A program made the translations under genes and the position numbers. From positions 10,216-74,215 of the forward strand of contig CAZNJB010000015.1 in assembly GCA_964573255.1 (NCBI GenBank): a stretch of 64,000 bases of DNA, given 5' to 3'. The stretch comes from CAYNUJ01 sp964573255 (GTDB lineage Bacteria > Bacteroidota > Ignavibacteria > Ignavibacteriales > Melioribacteraceae). Under the pieces are notes generated by a model. The model did no database searches, was not told the DNA's origin, and saw only the letters and a program-made list of their open reading frames with translations. Shown in pieces: positions 54,092 to 60,554 of this stretch; position 1 is the first letter of the stretch; the number at the start of each line of letters is the position of its first letter.

Positions 54092-54726
54092 TTTATTTCC
54101 TCAATTATATTGTTATTTACTTTTTCCCAATTTATACCAATGTTTATTTCTTCAGAACAGATAATAGTTTTATTATCATCGGAATACTTTCTTAGAGTAA
54201 AATATTCCTCGTCTTCCGTAAAATAAGAATGAAGAATAGCTCCGTATTTATTGACGACCAAGAAATTCATCGCTCTTATTTTAGCGGTTCTCTTAATAAT
54301 AATATTACTAGCTTTTTTAACAGCATCGAGCAGAGAAGAATCGTAGAATTTTAAAATGAAATTAAAAATCTTTTCAGCTCCAATTCTGCCGTGCATTTTT
54401 AATTTTACTCCCCGCAATTCTCCGTTAAATATGAATACCATATCATCCTTAATGAACGGCATATTATTTTCTACGAAAATATCTTTATCTTCAAAAGCAC
54501 TGCGTGCATGAACAAGGAGCAAATTTGTTTCTTCAAATTGATCGAGGTTATCTTCCCAAACTGGTTTTATATTTTTATATATTTTCCATTCCCCGTTTAC
54601 AAGCATAGCTAATCCCCATCCATGCCCCTGGTATTCCTTACTGTTTTTACACATTATCGAAAAACTTTCCAAGTATTTTTGGGGATTGAACGAGTTTTTT
54701 TCTTTTACCAATAATAATCTGCACAT
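54085..54726 (-). CDS. Stand-alone class II glutamine amidotransferase in the LysW operon
   Basis: A 213-residue Ntn-hydrolase with the class II glutaminase pattern of the YafJ-like group. Cys2, exposed after removal of Met1, is the nucleophile (MCRLLLVKE). Further on are GHGWGLAMLV, LLVHARSAF and FIFNGEL, which bind glutamine and form the oxyanion hole. It lacks any synthase domain. It is locked into the operon: 12 bases after lysY and overlapping lysZ by seven. No step of the known LysW pathway needs glutamine-derived ammonia, so its job is unexplained. It could hydrolyse a gamma-glutamyl or LysW-linked amide, or supply nitrogen to an uncharacterised step. Confidence 0.8.
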   Translation of the reverse strand: MCRLLLVKEKNSFNPQKYLESFSIMCKNSKEYQGHGWGLAMLVNGEWKIYKNIKPVWEDNLDQFEETNLLLVHARSAFEDKDIFVENNMPFIKDDMVFIFNGELRGVKLKMHGRIGAEKIFNFILKFYDSSLLDAVKKASNIIIKRTAKIRAMNFLVVNKYGAILHSYFTEDEEYFTLRKYSDDNKTIICSEEINIGINWEKVNNNIIEEIKW

Positions 54727-54738
54727 AATACTATCTCC

Positions 54739-55782
54739 TTAAGCGGGGAATAAGCCGGGAAATCTAAGCGCAGTAGTTTCTTCAATACCGTTCATTATAT
54801 TAAAGGCTTGAACGGCTTGTCCGGCTGCACCTTTTGTTAAATTATCAATAGCGCTTATTACAACCAATCGATTTGACTCAGGATCTTTTACGAAACCAAT
54901 GTCACAATAATTAGTTCCTGCCAATATTTTGGGATCCGGTAATCTTACTAATCCGTCACGTTCTTTTACGATTCTAATGAAAGGTTCGTTGGAATAATAC
55001 TTTCTATAGATTTTCCAAATATCTTTTTCAGTTAAATCTTCTTTTAAGAAAACAGATGATGTTGCAAGAACTCCTCTAATTATATTAACCGAAGTTAAAC
55101 TTAAATGCACAGCAATCTGTTTACCAAAAGATAACTCCTGAATTACTTCTGCAGTATGCCTGTGCCCAACTGGTTTATATGAGCGCAAAGAACCTTGTCG
55201 TACCGGATGATGCGAGGCATCGCTGCTGCTATTACCTGCTTCGCTGCTCCCTGCTTTTATATCAACTACTGTTCTATCAAGATGGATAATATCTTCTTTA
55301 AATAATGGATATAAGCCAAGTATTGTTGCTGTAGCATTACAACCGGCACTCGAAATATAATTTGCACTCGACATTTCCTGACGATGTAATTCAGGAATTC
55401 CGTAAACAAACTGATTTAACAGTTCAGGCTTACGATGATCCTCACCGTACCACTTTTCATATTCTTCAGCACTATTCAGCCTAAAGTCTCCGCTCAAGTC
55501 GATGATTTTTTCTGCTTTACCCATAAAATAGTCTATCAGGTTCATAGTTTTGGAATGCGGCATACAGAGGAATAATACATCGGTATTTTCTAAATCATTA
55601 ATTGAGGAAAATTTCAAATTACTTAATCCTCTTAAGTTCGGATGTACTTTATGAATTGATTTACCGACAAATCTTTCAGAAGTTACTTGCTTAATATTCA
55701 CATTGGGATGAAACAAAAGAATACGTAATAATTCACCTCCGGCATATCCTGAAGCTCCGACTATCGAAATATTAAGAGTCAT
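54739..55782 (-). CDS. lysY: [LysW]-aminoadipyl/glutamyl phosphate reductase
   Basis: A 347-residue NADPH-dependent reductase of the ArgC/LysY family that turns the LysW-bound acyl phosphate into the semialdehyde. It has the Rossmann start SIVGASGYAGGELLRIL, FLCMPHSKTM, the catalytic cysteine in SSAGCNATATILGLYP, AGSSEAGNSSSDASHHPVRQ and GHRHTAEVIQEL. The start overlaps the lysX stop (TAATG). Context, more than residues, makes it LysY and not ArgC. Confidence 0.88.
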   Translation of the reverse strand: MTLNISIVGASGYAGGELLRILLFHPNVNIKQVTSERFVGKSIHKVHPNLRGLSNLKFSSINDLENTDVLFLCMPHSKTMNLIDYFMGKAEKIIDLSGDFRLNSAEEYEKWYGEDHRKPELLNQFVYGIPELHRQEMSSANYISSAGCNATATILGLYPLFKEDIIHLDRTVVDIKAGSSEAGNSSSDASHHPVRQGSLRSYKPVGHRHTAEVIQELSFGKQIAVHLSLTSVNIIRGVLATSSVFLKEDLTEKDIWKIYRKYYSNEPFIRIVKERDGLVRLPDPKILAGTNYCDIGFVKDPESNRLVVISAIDNLTKGAAGQAVQAFNIMNGIEETTALRFPGLFPA

Positions 55783-56627
55783 TATCTTTCCTCCGTATTT
55801 TGAATAATATAATCAACTATTTTAGCAGGTATATTTACACCTGTTGTGTCGATACTATTTTTAAATTCCATAGTGTAATTAACTTCATTTACTTGCAGAC
55901 CGTTTTCACTTTCAAACAGATCAATAGCAACGATTCCGCCACCGACAGCTTTAGCTGCACGAATAGAGAGTTCCGCAATTTCATCAGTGACTTCGCATTT
56001 AGTTGCTGAACCACCGCGAGCAGTGTTTGTAATCCAGTGTTCAGAATTTCTGTATATTGCCGCTATACATTCATCACCAACAACAAAGCTTCTTATATCC
56101 CTTCCGTTTTTTTCAACATATTTTTGAATATAAAATATTGAATGATGGTAAGACCCTAATACAGTTTTATGTTCGAGAACGGTTTCGGCTGCATCCCTAT
56201 CATTAATCTTTGATAACAATCTGCCCCAAGAACCCACAGCAGGTTTCAGAACTACCGGATACCCCATTTTTTCAATAGCTTCGAGTGCAGATTGTTCAGT
56301 AAATGCAACAGCTACTTCGGGTTGAGGGATATTGTTCTCTTTCAATCTAATAGAAGTTAACAATTTATCGCCGCATACTCTTGCAACTTCACCATTGTTA
56401 AAACATTTTATTCCGTAGCATTCGAATAATCTTATTGCGTGTAATGCCCTGGAATGATTTATACATCTTTCAACAACTGAATCAACATCGAGACTTCCGT
56501 TTTCCAGATTAAAAGTAATCTTACGATCATCCAAATGCACAATTTCAATATTTGGTCTTTTACTGAATTCTTCGAGTAATAATTTTTCATCTTTTCTAAT
56601 CAATGAATGTAAAAATCCGATTTTCAT
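55782..56627 (-). CDS. lysX: LysW-aminoadipate ligase
   Basis: A 281-residue ATP-grasp ligase of the RimK/LysX group that joins the amino group of aminoadipate or glutamate to the C-terminal glutamate of LysW. It shows DKLLTSIRLKENNIP, PVVLKPAVGSWGRLLSKI, RDIRSFVVGDECIAAIYR and the metal-binding LQVNEVNYTMEFKNSIDT. The TMEFKNS segment resembles LysX of Thermus more than ArgX, which points to aminoadipate and lysine, although dual use is possible. It follows the homocitrate-synthase-like gene by nine bases. Confidence 0.88.
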   Translation of the reverse strand: MKIGFLHSLIRKDEKLLLEEFSKRPNIEIVHLDDRKITFNLENGSLDVDSVVERCINHSRALHAIRLFECYGIKCFNNGEVARVCGDKLLTSIRLKENNIPQPEVAVAFTEQSALEAIEKMGYPVVLKPAVGSWGRLLSKINDRDAAETVLEHKTVLGSYHHSIFYIQKYVEKNGRDIRSFVVGDECIAAIYRNSEHWITNTARGGSATKCEVTDEIAELSIRAAKAVGGGIVAIDLFESENGLQVNEVNYTMEFKNSIDTTGVNIPAKIVDYIIQNTEER

Positions 56628-56636
56628 TTTTTCCTC

Positions 56637-57800
56637 TTAAATGTTTTTGTTTTCTGCATTATGTTTAATAAAATTAATTAGATGGGGTAATTCGTTCAGT
56701 TCAACGGTTCTCCCCTTTTCCCCGATTTTTTTCACTTCATTTAGTAAGCGATATTCTTCTTCAATATTCAAGTCAGTAATTTTCAATATGTTGAGAGCAT
56801 ACTTAATTGAAGCTATACCCGACATATGATCGAGAGAAAAATGTCTTTCCCTTCCAAACAATTCAGGGTTTAAATCCTCGTAATGCATCGGATTTTTCGC
56901 TGCCGCATGAGTATGCACACCTGCACAATGAGTAAATGCATTCTTTCCCACAACTGGATAATGAACCGGAATAGGAATGTTAGAATGAACACTCACTAAA
57001 TTATATAGCTCGGTTAATTTTGTTAAATCATATTTTTGAACATTAAAATTGGTATTAAGCACTGCCAACAGTTGTGCGAGATCTACTATTCCTGCTCTTT
57101 CACCCAATCCAAGTACAGATGCATCAATTATTTCAGCACCAGCTCTCAGTGCATCCAATGCATTTGCAAGCGCAAGACCTCTATCGTTATGACAGTGAGC
57201 AGCAATCATCGGGGATAAATCTTTTGCTTGAAGATCGGTTTTAAGTCGCTTTATAAGATCGAACATACTTCTTTCCGTACCGGGAACCATATAACCTGTA
57301 GTATCGGCAATTGAAATCACATCTGCTCCCGCACTTGCAGCTGCAACAGACGCAGCTAAAACATTATCATATTCTGATCTCACAGTATCTTCGGGTGTAT
57401 AACGAACCCAAATATCCGGATTAGAAGATTTGATATAACTTATTAATTCAAATATCTGCTCAGAAACATAATTCATATCCTTATTGAATACTTCATTCAA
57501 TCTGTTATCGGATACACAGTAGAACACACCTAAGAATTTCACACCGCACTCAATAGCTAAATCAATATCGGATTTTAACAAACGGGAATGAGCTCCTATA
57601 CGTGCATTTAATCCTTTATTTGCAATAGTTTGTACGGATATTTTAATATTTTTTGTAACAGCGGGATGTCCGGTTTCAATAATATCAATGCCTATTTCAT
57701 CCAACAGTTCCGCTATTCTCAGTTTGATGTGATTATCAAAGTGCACTCCGGGAGTTTGTTCGCCCTCCCGGAGTGTTGAATCTAATACCTTAATCATCAT
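56637..57800 (-). CDS. lysS: Homocitrate synthase-like enzyme (LysS type)
   Basis: A 387-residue member of the isopropylmalate/homocitrate synthase family, which condenses acetyl-CoA with an oxo acid. It has KVLDSTLREGEQTPGV (catalytic acidic residues), AAHCHNDRGLALANALDALRAGA with the metal-binding HxH, LGLGERAGIVDLA, and the HCAGVHTHAAAKNPMHYEDL segment. That last segment aligns better with Thermus-type homocitrate synthase than with LeuA, and there is no LeuA regulatory domain. Its ATG shares a base with the lysW stop (TAATG). It makes lysine via aminoadipate the likely purpose of the operon. NifV or citramalate synthase are less likely alternatives. Confidence 0.75.
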   Translation of the reverse strand: MMIKVLDSTLREGEQTPGVHFDNHIKLRIAELLDEIGIDIIETGHPAVTKNIKISVQTIANKGLNARIGAHSRLLKSDIDLAIECGVKFLGVFYCVSDNRLNEVFNKDMNYVSEQIFELISYIKSSNPDIWVRYTPEDTVRSEYDNVLAASVAAASAGADVISIADTTGYMVPGTERSMFDLIKRLKTDLQAKDLSPMIAAHCHNDRGLALANALDALRAGAEIIDASVLGLGERAGIVDLAQLLAVLNTNFNVQKYDLTKLTELYNLVSVHSNIPIPVHYPVVGKNAFTHCAGVHTHAAAKNPMHYEDLNPELFGRERHFSLDHMSGIASIKYALNILKITDLNIEEEYRLLNEVKKIGEKGRTVELNELPHLINFIKHNAENKNI

Positions 57801-57967
57801 TATTCTCCCCAGTCCTCTTCTTCCATTGGAGCTTCATCAACTTTTGGCGGATCGACACTGATAACCTCTAGTTCAGAACCGCAATCAGGGCATTCGATAA
57901 TTTCCCCTTCTACAGTACCTTCAACAAATGTGATTTCAGCATCACAGATTGGACAATTAGTATTCAT
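57800..57967 (-). CDS. lysW: LysW amino-group carrier protein
   Basis: A 55-residue acidic protein that carries the pathway intermediates on its C-terminal glutamate. Zinc is held by C5, C8, C26 and C29 (CPIC ... CPDC), and the tail EEEDWGE is the diagnostic EDWGE motif recognised by LysX. The ATG at 57967 follows a perfect AGGAGG. It heads the operon lysW-lysS-lysX-lysY-amidotransferase-lysZ-lysJ, which is controlled by the leader described at 58048-58207. The acidic carrier protects the alpha-amino group in place of acetylation. Confidence 0.95.
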   Translation of the reverse strand: MNTNCPICDAEITFVEGTVEGEIIECPDCGSELEVISVDPPKVDEAPMEEEDWGE

Positions 57968-58047
57968 TTTTTCCTCCTATATGTTTTTATTTTATTTACC
58001 CTTCTTTTAGGAGGACTTTGCTGTTATTGATTAGGAGTTCAACTAAC

Positions 58048-58074
58048 AAAAAAGCCCTTCCTAAGGAAGGGCTT
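58048..58074 (-). terminator. Intrinsic terminator ahead of lysW (probable attenuator)
   Basis: On the minus strand AAGCCCTTCC (58074-58065), a three-base loop and GGAAGGGCTT (58061-58052) form a perfect ten-pair stem followed by a run of T (58053-58048). It lies 80 bases upstream of lysW and downstream of the small lysine-rich frame, so it would stop transcription before the operon unless an alternative pairing forms. Confidence 0.75.
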
Positions 58075-58100
58075 GGTTAGTTAAAATTTATACTCTACCG

Positions 58101-58190
58101 CTACCCTTCCCCGTTGGGCTTAATCTTCTTGTAAGATTTCTTTATGCTCTTCTGAGAAGCGACAGCGATATTTTGTAATATTCTTTTCAT
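58101..58190 (-). CDS. Putative lysine-rich leader peptide of the lysW operon
   Basis: A 29-codon frame, ATG at 58190 and TAG at 58103-58101, beginning MKRILQNIAVASQKSIKKSY. Seven of its 29 residues are lysine (positions 2, 14, 17, 18, 21, 22, 24), with a cluster in KSIKKSYKKIK. The last codons before the stop read GGGGAAGGG (58112-58104), complementary to the 5' arm of the downstream terminator. A ribosome stalled on the lysine codons would leave that segment free to disrupt the terminator; one that reaches the stop would cover it. It has no Shine-Dalgarno and, from the promoter position, almost no 5' leader, so translation would be leaderless. Confidence 0.5.
   Translation of the reverse strand: MKRILQNIAVASQKSIKKSYKKIKPNGEG
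58104..58112 (-). promoter_or_regulatory. Predicted antiterminator segment
   Basis: GGGGAAGGG on the minus strand can pair with CCCTTCC(TT) in the terminator 5' arm (58071-58063), seven Watson-Crick pairs plus two G-U pairs. Pairing here excludes the terminator stem. It ends directly at the stop codon of the putative leader peptide. Confidence 0.45.
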
Positions 58191-58199
58191 AATTGGTTG

Positions 58200-58230
58200 C
58201 AAAACTAATCTTAAATTAATTTATTGTCAA
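58200..58230 (-). promoter_or_regulatory. Promoter of the lysW operon leader
   Basis: On the minus strand ATTG (the TTG ends at 58228), 20 bases, then TAGTTTTG (58207-58200). The -7 box matches TAnnTTTG exactly; the -33 box is TTG in place of TTTG. The same TTGACA also resembles a -35 box, but no good -10 hexamer follows. Confidence 0.48.
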
Positions 58231-58246
58231 TAGAAGCTTAGAATAT

Positions 58247-59374
58247 TTATGCAACTTCCTGCATTTCCGCATTAGTTAATACTTTTATCGGTTCTTTTAT
58301 ACCTCCCATTTTAGCATGATTTCTAATTTGAAAAAGAACCACATCGGATATCTTTACGCCTTTCGGTAGCAATAAGAAATTTCTAGCATCGTAAAGATCT
58401 TCTGCCAATTCCATCCCTATCTTCATTTCGTTTACAGAAACGTCTTTATATATCTTGCCTTTTTCAGCTCCCCTTACCTCTGCTTCTAAAGCAAAAAGAA
58501 TTGATTTTTCATAATTTCTGCCATTTGATGATAATAATTCTAAGCTTTCGATTTCACTTTTGCCTTCTTCCAACAGTTCGTAATAATCATTTAACAATTG
58601 TAGAAGGGAGGTTAAAAAATCTTTTTCACAATCTTCATAAGAATCATGCTGCTTCTCTATACTTCTAGCAATCCTCTCCATTCTAGGAATATTTCTTAAT
58701 ATACTAGCCCCTGTTAAAGGATGAGTTCGCATTAATTCGGCTTCGCTTACAGTCAATTCCTCCCCGCGATCATGCTTTATAAAAATATCATACGGAATAG
58801 TTACACAGCCTATTTGCGAAAGCAGACAAGCTGCTTCATATTCCCAAGTATAAGGTTTGTTTAATCTATTCATTATCCCCTGGGCTAAATTATTGAAGAA
58901 AGCAGCTTTGTTAAATGCCAAAGGATTGACGGACGCCAAAATATCCGTTACAATCTTAATAGTACCAAGAAGAGTTTTGCTCAATATTTCTTTTTCAGAT
59001 ATTATCTTTCTGTGCATTCTTACTGCGCTCTCAAGTGTATTAACCAAATCCGAATGTGAGCAAGGCTTCATTAAAATTTTGTATATATCCCCTTCATTAA
59101 TAGCTCTTTCCAACATATTTACGGTCGCATTTCCCGTAAGCATTATTCTTACAGCATCCGGTTGGAATTCTTTGGACCAAATCAAAAAATCGAGTCCGTT
59201 CATCTTGGGCATATTATAATCAGAAATTATAACGGCAAAATCTTCAATTTCTTTAAGTTTTAAAAATCCATTTACCGCTCCTTCAGCTATATGAAGATCA
59301 AACCTTGATCTTAAATTCCTTCTGTAACCATGCAAAATATTTAGATCATCATCCACTAATAGAATTTTGTACAT
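58247..59374 (-). CDS. Response regulator with degenerate HD-GYP domain
   Basis: A 375-residue protein. The receiver domain at about 1-120 has VDDD, phospho-aspartate in VIISDYNMPKMNG and KPCSHSDL. An HD-GYP-like region at about 140-265 retains the HPLTGASILRNIPRMERIA segment, but key residues are changed: the HD of LHDIGK is replaced by SQ in LLSQIGCV, and the HHE/GYP part is reduced to EKQHDSYED. It is therefore unlikely to hydrolyse cyclic di-GMP and may act as a binding or scaffold output. The last about 90 residues hold a PilZ-unlike beta-rich tail of unknown type. It lies 10 bases after the HDOD regulator gene. Confidence 0.8.
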   Translation of the reverse strand: MYKILLVDDDLNILHGYRRNLRSRFDLHIAEGAVNGFLKLKEIEDFAVIISDYNMPKMNGLDFLIWSKEFQPDAVRIMLTGNATVNMLERAINEGDIYKILMKPCSHSDLVNTLESAVRMHRKIISEKEILSKTLLGTIKIVTDILASVNPLAFNKAAFFNNLAQGIMNRLNKPYTWEYEAACLLSQIGCVTIPYDIFIKHDRGEELTVSEAELMRTHPLTGASILRNIPRMERIARSIEKQHDSYEDCEKDFLTSLLQLLNDYYELLEEGKSEIESLELLSSNGRNYEKSILFALEAEVRGAEKGKIYKDVSVNEMKIGMELAEDLYDARNFLLLPKGVKISDVVLFQIRNHAKMGGIKEPIKVLTNAEMQEVA

Positions 59375-59384
59375 CTCTGAACCT

Positions 59385-60554
59385 TTAAACTAATATACTT
59401 GTAGATAAACTGGTCAATTCGTTTTTCATTTTTTTCAATAAATTTTCATCTATTTTTTCTTGTACCATTCCATTAAATTCTACAGGATCTTTTTCCCACA
59501 ATTGAGCTAAGTATATAGCTCCTTCAAATTTAAGTTGTAAAATATTATCTATAGGCTCATGATGAAGAGCCACAGCGTCAATAATCGGTTCAGGTAAATT
59601 CCATACACTAAGAAGGTATGCACCGACTTGAGCGTGTGATATTTTTAAGAATTTTTCCTCTGCTTCATACTTATCCACTCCTTCATTTTCCATATAGTAT
59701 GTAATATTTTCATCGTACCCTTCTACTTGCGATGTAATTAAATAACCAATATCATGCAGCAACCCTGCAATGTATGCGTGTTTAGCCGTAATTTTATCTT
59801 TCGTAATTAATTCATAAATCACTTTCGATGCGTTGGCTATAAACATGGAATGCTTCCACAAGGATTCAATAGAGAATAATTTCGTTTTTAATGGTGGTGT
59901 TTTTTGAAATATTTCTGAATAGAGAACAATAGAACGAATACTGTTAATGCCAAGAATATTTAATGCTTGCTGAATATCATACACCGTAGCAGGTAGGTTA
60001 AAGTACGCAGAATTTACGATCTGAAGTATTTTTGCGGATAATCCCGGTTCCTTTTCGATTATAGAACATATTTTTGAAAGAGACGGTTCCTGTGCATTAA
60101 GTTCTTTCTCCAACCTTAAATAATTTTCAGGTAAAGCCGGTATACGCTCAACAGTAGCAATAATATCCTTTATCTCTTCGGAAATTAAATATCTTTTTAA
60201 TTTATAAATTTTTTTGATTCTCGTAACTAATTCTTTTTGAGTACAAGGTTTTAGAATGAACTGGTGACTTGTCCGTACAGATTTCAATATATATTCTTCA
60301 TCTGTATGACCTGTTAAAATGATACGGACAATATGAGGATATTTTTCATTTATATAATCAAGAAGAGTCAAGCCATCCATACCGGGCATTTTCATATCTG
60401 TAACAATCAAGTCAATATCAATCTTCTCAAGAAGTTGAAGCGCTTTTTGTCCGGAATCTTCAAAATACATATCCCATTCATCGCTCATTTGATGAAGCAT
60501 TCTCTTTAATCCTGAAAGTATATTTAATTCATCATCAACAAATAAAATCTTCAC
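59385..60554 (-). CDS. Response regulator with HDOD output domain
   Basis: A 389-residue protein: a receiver domain (KILFVDDELNILSGLKRML, LIVTDMKMPGMDG, LTGH, KPCTQKEL) at about 1-125, then an HDOD domain at about 140-345. The HDOD part shows IPALPENYLRLEKEL, EKEPGLSAKILQIVNSAYFNL, AYIAGLLHDIGYLIT and SHAQVGAYLLSVWNLP. HDOD proteins relay signals in motility and stress networks, usually without enzymatic activity. Its ATG overlaps the stop of the histidine kinase upstream by four bases, so it is the natural partner of that kinase. Confidence 0.9.
   Translation of the reverse strand: MKILFVDDELNILSGLKRMLHQMSDEWDMYFEDSGQKALQLLEKIDIDLIVTDMKMPGMDGLTLLDYINEKYPHIVRIILTGHTDEEYILKSVRTSHQFILKPCTQKELVTRIKKIYKLKRYLISEEIKDIIATVERIPALPENYLRLEKELNAQEPSLSKICSIIEKEPGLSAKILQIVNSAYFNLPATVYDIQQALNILGINSIRSIVLYSEIFQKTPPLKTKLFSIESLWKHSMFIANASKVIYELITKDKITAKHAYIAGLLHDIGYLITSQVEGYDENITYYMENEGVDKYEAEEKFLKISHAQVGAYLLSVWNLPEPIIDAVALHHEPIDNILQLKFEGAIYLAQLWEKDPVEFNGMVQEKIDENLLKKMKNELTSLSTSILV

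Noticed and set aside
52149..55782. Classical arginine genes argB, argC and argD
   Set aside because: Linkage to lysW and lysX and the LysZ-type features of the kinase favour the carrier-protein pathway, although dual use remains possible.
57968..58246. Known lysine riboswitch ahead of lysW
   Set aside because: The region is too short between promoter and terminator and lacks the five-helix L-box junction sequences; the lysine-rich frame explains the layout better.
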